Shown: positions 8,576 through 17,088, numbered from the stretch's first letter. The stretch is 57,613 nucleotides of DNA from Methanomicrobiales archaeon (GCA_012516785.1 JAAYWH010000052.1:1-57613), one strand, 5' to 3'. The notes: generated by a model from the letters alone, not told the origin. Program-made: numbers and translations.

Positions 8576-9370
8576 ATGTTTCGACCAGAGAAAGACCATA
8601 CCTATCTGATGCCCGCCCATTTTGGGGGCAACCTCTTTGATACTTCGTATAAGGCGAGCCAACGGGCAACGATGCTGAGCGTGAGCTTTGAGACCGATCG
8701 TGCAGAACTCGAACGCTATATCCCCGAAGAACTGGAGCTCCGTATCCCTGAAGTGCAGGTGGCCCTGAACCAGTTGACCGAGATCAACTGGCTGGGCGGG
8801 GGGCATTACAACCTGGTAATGGTCTCTGTCCCTATCCGTTTCAACGGGAAGAGGGATCACGTCGATGCCGCCTATCCCCTGGTCGTGTGGGAGAACAGGA
8901 CGGCCCCCATCCTCACCGGGCGGGAGCAGACCGGGGTCCCAAAAATATTTGCCGATATCGAGGACCTGCATGTCTACCGGCCTCATTATGCCTCGTCTAT
9001 CAGCTATGAGGGAAACACGTTCCTTTCGATGACCTTCGAGGAGAAAAGCCCGGTCACGGGAAATGACCTGGAACGCATGAAAGACCAGATCAGGTCCCTT
9101 GATCTCATTGGATGGAGATACATCCCCAAGGTCGGGGCTCCGGGAGCCGACCTCTCGCAGTTCATCTATTTTCCGCAGTGGATGGAGCTCGAGAAAGTAC
9201 ACACGGGAACAGGCATCCTCCACTGGACAGAACTGTCCGTGATGCAGAATCCAAGACAGCACCATATCATCAAGGCTCTCTCCGCTCTTCCCGTGAAGAA
9301 GAAGGGCCAGTCCATCCTGGCAGAGGGGCAGGTCATCCTGGATACCACCCAGGCACGAGTACTCACATGA
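8576..9370 (+). CDS. Acetoacetate decarboxylase-like protein (copy 1)
   Basis: The 264-residue product belongs to the acetoacetate decarboxylase superfamily. It has MPAHFGG near the start, LELRIPEVQVALNQLTEINW, and the active-site-like segment GREQTGVPKIF. Lys123 in VPK aligns with the Schiff-base lysine of ADC. The next residue is Ile, whereas classical ADC has a second lysine that tunes the pKa, so simple acetoacetate decarboxylation is not assured. Some superfamily members act as aldolase-dehydratases. The start at 8576 is chosen because the paralogue at 13362-14156 begins at the same point, giving identical lengths; an upstream ATG at 8510 is rejected. The SDR gene starts 22 bases downstream, so the two are almost certainly one operon. 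Confidence 0.85.
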   Translation: MFRPEKDHTYLMPAHFGGNLFDTSYKASQRATMLSVSFETDRAELERYIPEELELRIPEVQVALNQLTEINWLGGGHYNLVMVSVPIRFNGKRDHVDAAYPLVVWENRTAPILTGREQTGVPKIFADIEDLHVYRPHYASSISYEGNTFLSMTFEEKSPVTGNDLERMKDQIRSLDLIGWRYIPKVGAPGADLSQFIYFPQWMELEKVHTGTGILHWTELSVMQNPRQHHIIKALSALPVKKKGQSILAEGQVILDTTQARVLT

Positions 9371-9392
9371 ACGAATGGGAACAGAGGACGAT

Positions 9393-10250
9393 ATGATCGG
9401 GAACGACTATTTCAGGGACAAGATCTGTCTTGTGACCGGGGCAAACTCCGGTATCGGGTACGCATTGAGCGAAGAGCTCCTGAAGCGGGGAGCAACGGTC
9501 TATCTGGCAGGACGCGATTCAAAAAAAGGGGCAGATGCCGCAGCAAAACTCTCCGTCTTCAAAGACAGGGTACACACCATTGTCATGGATGTGACCAAAC
9601 AGGAACAGGTGCAGAGGGCGATCGAGCAGACTGCTGCAGAAGCTGGCCGGCTGGACCTGCTCTTCAACAATGCCGGGATCCTTCTCATGGCATTGTTCGA
9701 GAGAGCAACGCTCGAAGAGTGGAAGGTGATGATCGATACCAACCTCTGGGGTGTGATCTACGGAGTGCATACCGCCGTGCCGATCATGCTCATGCAGGGA
9801 TCCGGGCATATCGTGAATGTTTCATCTGTCGGCGGAATTATTCCGTACCCGATGCAGGCTCTCTACAATACTACGAAGTTCGCGGTTACCGGTCTTTCCG
9901 AGAGCCTGCGGTTCGAATATGCCGAGAAAGGGCTTCACTTCTCCACTGTCTTTCCCGGCCCTGTGGCGACCCCGATCTATGAGAAACGGCTCGGGAAGGC
10001 AGATCCCCTGATGAAGGTTCCCGGCGATGCCATTCCCGCTGACTCCGCTGCAACCTTCATCCTCGACCGGGTGGCTGAACGAAAAGCGCTCATTATTGTT
10101 CCCGAAGGATTTCACGATCACCTCTGGAGAAAGTATGTGAGTAGCGATCCTGAGGCAGAAGAGATGCTTCTGGCCCATGCCCATAACCGCAGGCTGGCTC
10201 TGGAACGGGGCAATCCGGCAGCCGCGGCAGCAGCACCGATGCATCGGTAA
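9393..10250 (+). CDS. Short-chain dehydrogenase/reductase (copy 1, paired with ADC-like copy 1)
   Basis: A classical SDR of 285 residues. The cofactor motif is TGANSGIGY, then NNAG, a catalytic Ser in NVSSVGG and the YNTTK pair (Tyr-x3-Lys). The second beta strand ends AGRDSKK; a basic residue there usually favours NADP(H), which is an inference. It should interconvert a carbonyl and an alcohol. It lies 22 bases after the ADC-like gene, suggesting that it reduces a ketone or keto acid handled by its partner. The start at 9393 (MIGNDYF) is preferred over 9375 because GAGG sits just before it and the paralogues begin at this position. Two close paralogues are at 12500-13333 and 15450-16307. Confidence 0.9.
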   Translation: MIGNDYFRDKICLVTGANSGIGYALSEELLKRGATVYLAGRDSKKGADAAAKLSVFKDRVHTIVMDVTKQEQVQRAIEQTAAEAGRLDLLFNNAGILLMALFERATLEEWKVMIDTNLWGVIYGVHTAVPIMLMQGSGHIVNVSSVGGIIPYPMQALYNTTKFAVTGLSESLRFEYAEKGLHFSTVFPGPVATPIYEKRLGKADPLMKVPGDAIPADSAATFILDRVAERKALIIVPEGFHDHLWRKYVSSDPEAEEMLLAHAHNRRLALERGNPAAAAAAPMHR

Positions 10251-10401
10251 GATGCGGAGGAGGATGATCTCCCCATTCCCTTCCTTCCGGTTCTGTCTCT
10301 TCATCACCTCATGGATTTATCCATGAGACGAAACCGTAATGATGACCCGGGTGAAACTGCGGGTAAGATAGTATCAATGAAAAGGGAGATCCGGGAATCA
10401 T

Positions 10402-10908
10402 ATGAAAACCATCATCCTTATCGGCCTGCCCGGTGCCGGGAAGAGCACCATAGGCGTTATCCTTGCAAAAAGCCTTGGGATGAATTTTATCGATACCGAT
10501 ATCGTGATGCAGGAGCGTACCGGAAGACTCCTGCAGGAACTCATCGATGATGAAGGGATTGATGCATTCCTGGCTATCGAGGAGGACACGGCACTCTCTC
10601 TGGATGCTGACAACACGGTGATTGCCACGGGCGGTAGTGTTGTTCTCAGCGATCGGGCAATGAAACACCTGAAATCGAAAAGTATCATCATTTACCTGAT
10701 TATCTCCTTTGAAGAGATGGTGCGAAGGCTCGGGAACATCACGACAAGGGGGATTGTCCTTTTTCCGGGCCAGAGTCTCTCCGAAATGTACGACCAGAGA
10801 ATCCCGCTCTACGAGGAGTATGCCGATATCCGGATCGGTTGTTCTGATGGTGATTTCGAGAGAATTCTCGAAGCAGTCGTCTGCGAAATCCGGGAAAGCA
10901 TGCGGTGA
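10402..10908 (+). CDS. AroK-like P-loop kinase, shikimate-binding arginine apparently missing
   Basis: This 168-residue kinase has the AroK/gluconate-kinase-type fold: Walker A GLPGAGKS (8-15), NFIDTD (Asp31, Asp33), ATGGS near 75-79, Arg116 in the lid (ITTRG) and a C-terminal MYDQRIPLYEEYADI with Arg133. Bacterial shikimate kinase has a conserved Arg in a GE.. FR..E block that contacts shikimate; here the block reads GIDAFLAIEE, without that Arg, and the GGG motif is GGS. Most methanogens use an unrelated GHMP-type shikimate kinase. The substrate may therefore not be shikimate. The gene stands alone between the two ADC/SDR units, preceded by GGGAATCAT as a weak ribosome site. Confidence 0.75.
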   Translation: MKTIILIGLPGAGKSTIGVILAKSLGMNFIDTDIVMQERTGRLLQELIDDEGIDAFLAIEEDTALSLDADNTVIATGGSVVLSDRAMKHLKSKSIIIYLIISFEEMVRRLGNITTRGIVLFPGQSLSEMYDQRIPLYEEYADIRIGCSDGDFERILEAVVCEIRESMR

Positions 10909-11059
10909 CTGACCTCCCTCCATTCCACCCCCCCCGGAAATGTGGAAGGAATATTCCTGGTAAATGAGCCCACTTCGGGAGGCGGTCCCGGTGCCCTGCG
11001 AGAGATTCTGACGATTGACAGGAAAAAGGAGGAGGATATTCCTGATGGATGATCACGAT

Positions 11060-12379
11060 TCAGGGCGCGGTTTCAGCGCCCTGCTGGAGTTTCTGGGTAA
11101 CTGAAATGGTAATCAGCGTCAGGAGCCCCATGGTGATGATGAGGAGCGGGATGAGGACTGCATACGCGATCATCCCGAGCAGGTTTGGGAGCAGGACTGG
11201 TGCAATCGTGTTGATACCAAACAGGATGGTCACGATCCCGGTGATCGCAAGGACGAGAAACAGCCGCTTTATGATCGGGGGAAGCACTACCGGTTCTGCC
11301 GGGGGATGTCGTATTCCGTAGAGGGTCGGGGCTATGATCTGCGTTCCAAGGAGCAGGACCCCGGTGAGGATGTTCTGGAGCCCGAGGAGCGGCTGGATCA
11401 GTCCGGCAAGGATCCCCGGGACAATGCACGAGAAAATACCTGCCGAAGCACAGAGCAGCCCGAAGGAAACCACCAGCCAGGACCGGGTCACCTGGCTTCC
11501 GACGAACTGACCGAGGGCAAGCAACTGCAGTGAAGTGAGTACCAGCAGAAGCCCGATCTGGCCATCCGAATTGAACGAGGGGTAGATCCCCAGGGTGATG
11601 AAGAGCACAAGGAACCCGAGGAGGATCATAAGCACCCCCTGGTAGGCATTGAAGGTATTCCCCATGGTCAGGGAGGCCTCTTTTAACAGGCAGAATCCGC
11701 TCGGTGAGGGAGGGGTTGTGGTCGCTTCCTTCCCGTCTCCCGGGGGGTATTGTCTGTGTACCATATGGATGCACCAGGCGAGGAACAAGAGGGACACCCC
11801 AAAGATCAGACACAGGATGGCTGTCAGCAGAGTGGGGATGATGCCGGGAAGGAGCGTGATAATCCCCAGCACCATCTCGATCCCATACACCAGGATACAC
11901 GCAATTGTCAGCTGCTGCAGGATCCCGGGAACCTTCATCCACACCCGGGCTTTGTCTTTTGCAGTGAACAGCTGCAGCAGCCCGAGGACTCCCGTGACAA
12001 GGACGATCAGGCCCGCAAGGACACGGATCGTCACGGCCAGGTATCCGGGGTAAAAGATTGCAAGGGTCCCGAGCATTGCCGTGAAAAGGCCGATCATCAC
12101 GACCAACCAGGAACGGAGAAGATCGCCAAAAGGGGTCTTTCCCATCGTGATGATCTGCATCGAGACGAGGATGACAAAGAGTCCGTACATGCTCCCCTCG
12201 CTATAGGGAAGCATCCCCCTGTCAATCATGAACAGGAGCGCCCCGAAGATGAGGAAGAACAATCCCCCGACCACCAGCAGGACTACCTCGATGGAGAGGT
12301 CTACTTCGTGCCGCTTTTCCCGATATTGCTGCAGGTGCTCCTGACCGGGGGGATTTTCCTGCGTCGTACCGTTCTTCAT
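11060..12379 (-). CDS. Polytopic membrane protein with internal duplication
   Basis: I do not recognise a characterised family. The 439-residue protein has an N-terminal charged cytosolic tail (about 25 residues) and then about ten or more transmembrane helices. It is clearly built from two related halves: YGLFVILVSMQIITMGK followed by LLRSWLVVMIGLFTA in the first half corresponds to IGLLLVLTSLQLLALGQ followed by VTRSWLVVSFGLLCA in the second. The halves are joined by a hydrophilic loop (about residues 200-235, GDGKEATTTPPSPSG). The arrangement recalls HdeD-like multi-helix proteins, but no catalytic or transport motif is visible. It lies between the two ADC/SDR units on the minus strand. Confidence 0.75.
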   Translation of the reverse strand: MKNGTTQENPPGQEHLQQYREKRHEVDLSIEVVLLVVGGLFFLIFGALLFMIDRGMLPYSEGSMYGLFVILVSMQIITMGKTPFGDLLRSWLVVMIGLFTAMLGTLAIFYPGYLAVTIRVLAGLIVLVTGVLGLLQLFTAKDKARVWMKVPGILQQLTIACILVYGIEMVLGIITLLPGIIPTLLTAILCLIFGVSLLFLAWCIHMVHRQYPPGDGKEATTTPPSPSGFCLLKEASLTMGNTFNAYQGVLMILLGFLVLFITLGIYPSFNSDGQIGLLLVLTSLQLLALGQFVGSQVTRSWLVVSFGLLCASAGIFSCIVPGILAGLIQPLLGLQNILTGVLLLGTQIIAPTLYGIRHPPAEPVVLPPIIKRLFLVLAITGIVTILFGINTIAPVLLPNLLGMIAYAVLIPLLIITMGLLTLITISVTQKLQQGAETAP

Positions 12380-12499
12380 GCAGGTTCACCACCAGAGCAA
12401 AGAGCATGTGATCCTGACACGAAGGGGAGGTCTGGCGTATTTTTTACTCCATTATTGCCCAATACAGAACAATTCACAATCTCTCCTCCTTTTGATAAA

Positions 12500-13333
12500 T
12501 CACAGGAACCGTCCCTCTTTCTCGAAACGGATCCTGTGATCATGGGCATGCTTCAGCAGGAACTCCTCCACATTTTTATCTCCAAGGACGTATCCTCCGT
12601 AAATCAGGTGGTTGGGCTCATAAGGCACAATGATTCGCCCGTCTCCTTCCGCGAGGTGATCAAGGATATAGGATGCAGCCCTGTCCACCGGATAAGCCTC
12701 TTTGGGGATGGCGGCTCCCTGGCCCTTGCTGTCAACGAGTTTGGAGAAGATGGGAGTTGCGATATCCCCAGGGCAGATTACCGAGACCCTGATCCCTTTC
12801 TCTGCATATTCATACCGCAGGCTTTCTGAAAGCCCGACGACCGCATACTTCGTAGTATCATAGATCACCTGCATCGGGTAGGGGACGAGCCCGGCAAGTG
12901 AAGCGGTGTTCACGATATGGCCGGAACCCTGGCGGATCATGAGAGGGATGGCAGCATGAACACCGTAGATCACGCTCCACAGGTTGGTATCAATCATCTC
13001 TCTCCAGTCGTCGATGGTTCCGTGCTCGAACAGCATGGGCTTGAATATCCCGGCATTGTTGAAGAGCATGTCCAACCCGCCCGCCTCGGCTGCGGTATCT
13101 TCAATGGCCTTCTGTACCTTGTCCTGTCTGGTAACATCAACCACGAGCGTGCGAACATGATCCCTGAACGGGGAAAGCTGCCCGGCTGCTGCTGAAATCT
13201 TCTTCTGGTCCCGCCCTGCCATGTAGACGGTCGCTCCTCGTTTGAGGAGCTCTTCACTCATGGCGTATCCGATGCCGGAGTTCGCCCCGGTCACGAGACA
13301 GATCTTGTCCTGGTAATATGCCTTGTGCTCCAT
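12500..13333 (-). CDS. Short-chain dehydrogenase/reductase (copy 2, paired with ADC-like copy 2)
   Basis: A 277-residue classical SDR closely related to copies 1 and 3 along its whole length. Motifs are TGANSGIGY, NNAG, a Ser in NTASLAGL and the YDTTK catalytic pair. The second strand ends AGRDQKK, which suggests NADP(H). The start at 13333 (MEHKAYYQDKICL) matches the paralogues; the longer frame starting at 13414 would overlap the upstream ADC-like gene. It follows ADC-like copy 2 by 28 bases in the same direction, repeating the ADC-SDR gene order of copy 1. The substrate is unknown; a ketone or beta-keto acid related to the ADC-like partner is the reasonable guess. Confidence 0.9.
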   Translation of the reverse strand: MEHKAYYQDKICLVTGANSGIGYAMSEELLKRGATVYMAGRDQKKISAAAGQLSPFRDHVRTLVVDVTRQDKVQKAIEDTAAEAGGLDMLFNNAGIFKPMLFEHGTIDDWREMIDTNLWSVIYGVHAAIPLMIRQGSGHIVNTASLAGLVPYPMQVIYDTTKYAVVGLSESLRYEYAEKGIRVSVICPGDIATPIFSKLVDSKGQGAAIPKEAYPVDRAASYILDHLAEGDGRIIVPYEPNHLIYGGYVLGDKNVEEFLLKHAHDHRIRFEKEGRFL

Positions 13334-13361
13334 ATCTATCCTGTATTCCTTTTCGGTGCGG

Positions 13362-14156
13362 TTATTCAATCGCCCGGCTCGCCATCCGATCGAGGACAAC
13401 CATGCCCTCGGCAAGGATCGCCCGTGTGACCTTTCTTATGGGGAGGGCAGCGAGGCTGTTGACGATATGGTTTTGCGTAGGATGCTCCAGCCAGGTCATC
13501 TCATACCACTGCAGGCTTCCCGTTCCCGCAAGAACCGTCTCTACCTCCATCCGCTGCGGGAACAGGATGAACTGGGAGAGGTCGGCGCCAGGGCCATTGA
13601 TCTTCGGGATATATCTCCATCCCAGGGTATTCATTGACCCCAGGGCAGCTTGTATCCTGTCCCTCTCGCCGCCTGCCATCGGACCTGTCGCTTCGAAATG
13701 CATGGTAAGGAAACGGGAGCCTTCGTAACTGGCAGTCGTATGAAAATAGGAGCCCATCTCATGAAGGTCCTCGATATCCGCATAGATCTTAGGGATTCCG
13801 GTCTGTTCCCTTCCTCTGAGGATCGGTTCAGTCTTATTCTCCCACGTCACGAGGGTATAATCCCCTTCAATCTGATCTTTCTTCCCCTGAAACCTGACCG
13901 GAGCGGAGACGTTGATCAGGTTATAGCAGGAGCCTGCCAGCCAGTTGATCCGGGAGAAGGTACTGAACATCACCTGTACTTCTGGTATACGGAGCTCGAA
14001 TTCCCCGGGAATGTAGCGTTCGAGCTCCTCGCGGGCGGTCTCATATCCGATAACAAGGGCAGTTGCCCGTTGTGTTGCAACCGTGCCGGGAACCAGCCTG
14101 ACTCCCCCAAAATGGACGGGCATATTGTAATCGAGATTGTCCTGTATCCGAAACAT
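13362..14156 (-). CDS. Acetoacetate decarboxylase-like protein (copy 2)
   Basis: A 264-residue paralogue of the gene at 8576-9370, with the same length and co-linear motifs: MPVHFGG, FELRIPEVQV, GREQTGIPKIY with the candidate Schiff-base Lys123, and GADLSQFILFPQRME. As in copy 1, the residue after Lys123 is Ile instead of a second Lys. The start at 14156 is supported by a strong Shine-Dalgarno (GGAGG, six bases upstream) and by alignment with copy 1. The SDR at 12500-13333 lies 28 bases downstream. A long interrupted inverted repeat (14198-14230) in its upstream region may be an operator. The divergent neighbour at 14344 is an Adf-like F420 enzyme. Confidence 0.85.
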   Translation of the reverse strand: MFRIQDNLDYNMPVHFGGVRLVPGTVATQRATALVIGYETAREELERYIPGEFELRIPEVQVMFSTFSRINWLAGSCYNLINVSAPVRFQGKKDQIEGDYTLVTWENKTEPILRGREQTGIPKIYADIEDLHEMGSYFHTTASYEGSRFLTMHFEATGPMAGGERDRIQAALGSMNTLGWRYIPKINGPGADLSQFILFPQRMEVETVLAGTGSLQWYEMTWLEHPTQNHIVNSLAALPIRKVTRAILAEGMVVLDRMASRAIE

Positions 14157-14197
14157 AAAAGCCTCCGACAGTGTGTCCAGCCGAGAGGGGGATAAAC

Positions 14198-14230
14198 GTG
14201 TCGATCCTGATTTGATACAGGACAAGACAC
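14198..14230. promoter_or_regulatory. Interrupted inverted repeat between ADC-like copy 2 and the Adf-like gene
   Basis: The arms are GTGTC (14198-14202) plus TCCTG (14205-14209), and CAGGA (14218-14222) plus GACAC (14226-14230), with an AT-rich centre. All ten arm bases pair. It lies 42-74 bases upstream of the minus-strand ADC-like start and about 115 bases upstream of the plus-strand F420 gene. A second smaller repeat, AACGT (14243-14247) with ACGTT (14254-14258), is next to it. Both are candidate repressor or activator sites for the divergent pair. Confidence 0.4.
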
Positions 14231-14343
14231 TGCGATTGATGAAACGTTATGTCACGTTAATCCATGGACAATCCCTGCTGATCAAGCCTGTCCCGTGGGG
14301 AATTTTTTTATCTTAAATGAGGATGATGTAACAAGGATGCGCT

Positions 14344-15273
14344 ATGAAGACAAAGTTCGGCTACAGTCCCAGCATCGAGCGGTCCAGACCGGCGGATGCC
14401 CTGAACCAGGCGGTACTGGCAGAGAAGATGGGATTTGGCTCGGTCTGGGTTGATGATCATTTCCTTCCTGTGCCCCACATGACCGAGTGCGGGTTTGCGT
14501 GGACCTGGATGAGTTCTGCCCTTGAGGCTACAGAACGGGTATTCTTCGCCACAGCGGTAACAGCCCCGATCATGCGGTACAACCCGGCGATTGTTGCGCA
14601 TGCCTTCGCCACCCTGGGATCGATGTACCCGGGACGGGTGGGGATTGGGGTCGGTTCTGGGGAAGAACTGAATGAAACGGCAGTGGTAAGGGGTGCATGG
14701 CCAACGCCGGGAAAGCGGCTTGAGATGCTTGAAGAGGCACTTAAGGTCATGTCGCTGCTCTGGGGGAGTACCGGGCCGATCACTTTTGAGGGTTCATACT
14801 ATTCGCTCACCAACGCCACCCTGTTCACCCGGCCTCCGAAGCCGATTCCCGTGTACTTCAGCGCAATAGGTCCACGGGCATCAAGGATGGCAGGTCTTTT
14901 GGGGGACCATCTGATTACTGTAGCGAGAGATCCAAAGATCCTTAAAGATGTCATAATCCCGAACTTCGAGGCGGGAGCAAGGGAGGCCGGCAAGGACCCG
15001 GCGACAATGGAGCGTGCCCTTGCTGTCCTTTACTTTTATGACCCGGAACATCTCGTCGATCCCGAGGCGATGAAGGTCTCTGCCTCGGAGGCGAAAATCG
15101 AGGTCGCGGGGGAGGGATCACAGATGGAGCTTTGGCACAGTCCCGAGGACATCATCGGGAGGATCGAGGAATGGAAGCGACTGGGATTCGATCACCTCAT
15201 ATTCGGGAACTTCAGTGCTGACTGCGATGCGGGACTTCGGGTATTTGACAAGGTCCTCCCGCACGTGGACTGA
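14344..15273 (+). CDS. F420-dependent luciferase-like oxidoreductase, Adf (secondary alcohol dehydrogenase)-like
   Basis: The 309-residue TIM-barrel protein closely resembles the F420-dependent alcohol dehydrogenase Adf of Methanoculleus and the FGD branch of the luciferase-like family. Shared blocks are VWVDDHF, APIMRYNPAIVAHAFATL, YPGRVGIGVGSGEELNE and an IPNFEAGAREAGKDP stretch. His39, the proposed catalytic base in Adf/FGD, is present, as is the Glu of the SGE block. The Trp at Adf position 43 is Val here. Adf oxidises secondary alcohols such as 2-propanol to ketones with F420; the substitution means the substrate could differ. A TATA-like run (TTTTTTTATCTTAAA, about 14304-14317) and AAGGATG before the ATG support the start. 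It is divergent from ADC-like copy 2. Confidence 0.85.
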   Translation: MKTKFGYSPSIERSRPADALNQAVLAEKMGFGSVWVDDHFLPVPHMTECGFAWTWMSSALEATERVFFATAVTAPIMRYNPAIVAHAFATLGSMYPGRVGIGVGSGEELNETAVVRGAWPTPGKRLEMLEEALKVMSLLWGSTGPITFEGSYYSLTNATLFTRPPKPIPVYFSAIGPRASRMAGLLGDHLITVARDPKILKDVIIPNFEAGAREAGKDPATMERALAVLYFYDPEHLVDPEAMKVSASEAKIEVAGEGSQMELWHSPEDIIGRIEEWKRLGFDHLIFGNFSADCDAGLRVFDKVLPHVD

Positions 15274-15449
15274 TAGGGTCATCAACTCCTTTTTCGGGGG
15301 ATTTTTTTCCCTTCTTTCTCTGTATCACGCTTTTTCTCCATCAGGAGTACAACCTCTAATACTATCGGTAGGGACCCGGCAGGTCCAGGGAGAAATAGGG
15401 AAGAGTATCCGGCTCTGTCACCTTCTTTTCACCATGGTCTCACTATCAT

Positions 15450-16307
15450 TTACAACATCGACAAAGGAGGAATAGCCTGGGGAGCCTTTCCCTGTTCAAC
15501 TTCCTTCCGGCGGAGGTGGGCCATAGTGAACATGAATTTCTCAGCCGCGGGATCTCCCACGGCAGATCGTCTCCACATCGTTGTGAACGGCTCTTCTGGA
15601 ACAACAATGATACCGTGCCGTTCCGCAACCCTGTCAAGGCAGTACGATGCCGCCTTGTCTGCCGGGTAGGCCCCTTCCGGTATCTTCTCGGCGCCGACAC
15701 TGCCGTCAAGTCCCTTGTTGAAAATTGCTGTCGCGATGAAGGCAGGACAGAGCGTAGAAAAACTGATTCCTTTCCCGGCATACTCATACCGCAGCGATTC
15801 GGTCAGCCCGGTGACCGCGAACTTCGTAGTATTGTAGAGTGACTGGAACGATACAGGGATAAGACCGCCAATGGATGAGGTATTCACGATATGACCTGTT
15901 CCCTGCTTCAGCATGATCGGCACCGCCGCATGAATACCATAAATAACACTCCAGAGGTCAGTATCGATCATCACCTTCCAGTCAGCCAGAGTGTCCTTCT
16001 CGTAGGGACCGGTATGGCCGATTCCGGCATTATTGAACAGCATGTCCAGCCTTCCGGCCTCTGCTGCCGTGTCTTCGATTGCCTTCTGGACCTGCTGCTG
16101 ATGTACCACGTCAACGATAAGGGTTCTAATCCGGTCCCTGTACATGGCGAGGTGCCCGGCGGCCTGTTCCACTTTCGCTGGGTCGCGTCCTGCCATGTAG
16201 ACCGTTGCTCCCCTTTTGAGGAGTTCTTCGCACAGTGCATATCCGATACCGGAGTTCCCCCCGGTAACGATACAGATTTTATTCCGGTAATAATCCGTGG
16301 TATCCAT
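15450..16307 (-). CDS. Short-chain dehydrogenase/reductase (copy 3, unpaired)
   Basis: A 285-residue classical SDR, the third close paralogue in this cluster. It has TGGNSGIGY, NNAG, NTSSIGGL and YNTTK, and AGRDPAK after the second strand (suggesting NADP(H)). The C-terminus (REVEQGKAPQAIPPL) differs from the other copies. No ADC-like gene accompanies it; it faces the Adf-like gene tail to tail. A clear TATA element, TATATATAAAC on the minus strand (about 16400-16410), lies some 95 bases upstream, so it has its own promoter and a longer leader. It presumably reduces or oxidises a related carbonyl/alcohol pair. The substrate is unknown. Confidence 0.9.
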   Translation of the reverse strand: MDTTDYYRNKICIVTGGNSGIGYALCEELLKRGATVYMAGRDPAKVEQAAGHLAMYRDRIRTLIVDVVHQQQVQKAIEDTAAEAGRLDMLFNNAGIGHTGPYEKDTLADWKVMIDTDLWSVIYGIHAAVPIMLKQGTGHIVNTSSIGGLIPVSFQSLYNTTKFAVTGLTESLRYEYAGKGISFSTLCPAFIATAIFNKGLDGSVGAEKIPEGAYPADKAASYCLDRVAERHGIIVVPEEPFTTMWRRSAVGDPAAEKFMFTMAHLRRKEVEQGKAPQAIPPLSML

Positions 16308-16465
16308 GCTGTATCCTTTCCTGTTTCAGCTGCAGAAGTGCAGGAGACCCGTTACAGTCCCTTAGTGTTCCGAATGCCGATAGTTCCGCTCTGATGCGTG
16401 TTTATATATACCTAACGATATTCCTGCTCCCCCTGCATCATCGTCCTATGGTGCATATCATAGTC

Positions 16466-17044
16466 TCACAGCCGTGTAATGGACGAGAGCCATGCTCTGG
16501 ATCCTTCCTTTCTCGTACGGCTCTCAAAGACTGCAGCCTGGATCCCGTTGATCCTCCATCCGTCCGAAAACGAATCTTGTATCTCCTGCTTCGTAATCCG
16601 GCGGGGACCGTATCCGGCCGGTTCCAGGTCGCTGAACGCAAGCATGAAATAGCTGCCTCCCGGCACCAGGACCTCATGCAGGTTCCTGACAAACAGGAGA
16701 CGTTCATTATCAGAGAGCGTATGGAACAAACCGGAATCGATGACAGTATCGAATGTCCTGCCGATTTCACGAAGAGACAGGATTTCTCCCCGAATGAATG
16801 TTGCAGAAAGACCACGTTCGTCTGCCTTCCTCCGGGCAGCCTCGATCGCCCGCTCGACCGAATCAAGACCGACAACGTCATGACCACATCTCGCGAGAAA
16901 GAGGGCATTATCCCCGGTCCCACATCCGACATCAAGCACGGTGCCGGTGATCTGCCCCGTCTCCTCGAGACGGACAATCTCCTGCTGCGGCCTTCCGATA
17001 TCCCAGGGCGGCCTCTCCTGATATGCCTTTTCAAAGAACTCCAT
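16466..17044 (-). CDS. Class I SAM-dependent methyltransferase
   Basis: The 192-residue protein carries methyltransferase motif I VLDVGCGTGDNALFLA, an acidic end of strand two (VVGLDSVERAIEAAR), motif II-like FDTVIDSGLFHTL and the post-II LVPGGSYFMLAFSD. The opening MEFFEKAYQERPPWDIGRPQ is typical of small thiopurine/tellurite-type methyltransferases found in archaea. The substrate is unknown; small molecules are methylated by many relatives. The ATG at 17044 starts right at the conserved opening. A perfect inverted repeat (17089-17113) lies 45 bases upstream. Confidence 0.88.
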   Translation of the reverse strand: MEFFEKAYQERPPWDIGRPQQEIVRLEETGQITGTVLDVGCGTGDNALFLARCGHDVVGLDSVERAIEAARRKADERGLSATFIRGEILSLREIGRTFDTVIDSGLFHTLSDNERLLFVRNLHEVLVPGGSYFMLAFSDLEPAGYGPRRITKQEIQDSFSDGWRINGIQAAVFESRTRKEGSRAWLSSITRL

Positions 17045-17088
17045 AACCGTGAGGCGATTTCCTTTCAGAGATAATGATGGTATTGGAT

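Noticed and set aside
11073-11942. Long (289-codon) open frame on the minus strand inside the duplicated membrane protein gene
   Set aside because: It overlaps the better frame 11060-12379 on the same strand; its translation is rich in Arg, Pro, His and Asp with no domains, typical of a shifted frame in GC-rich DNA.
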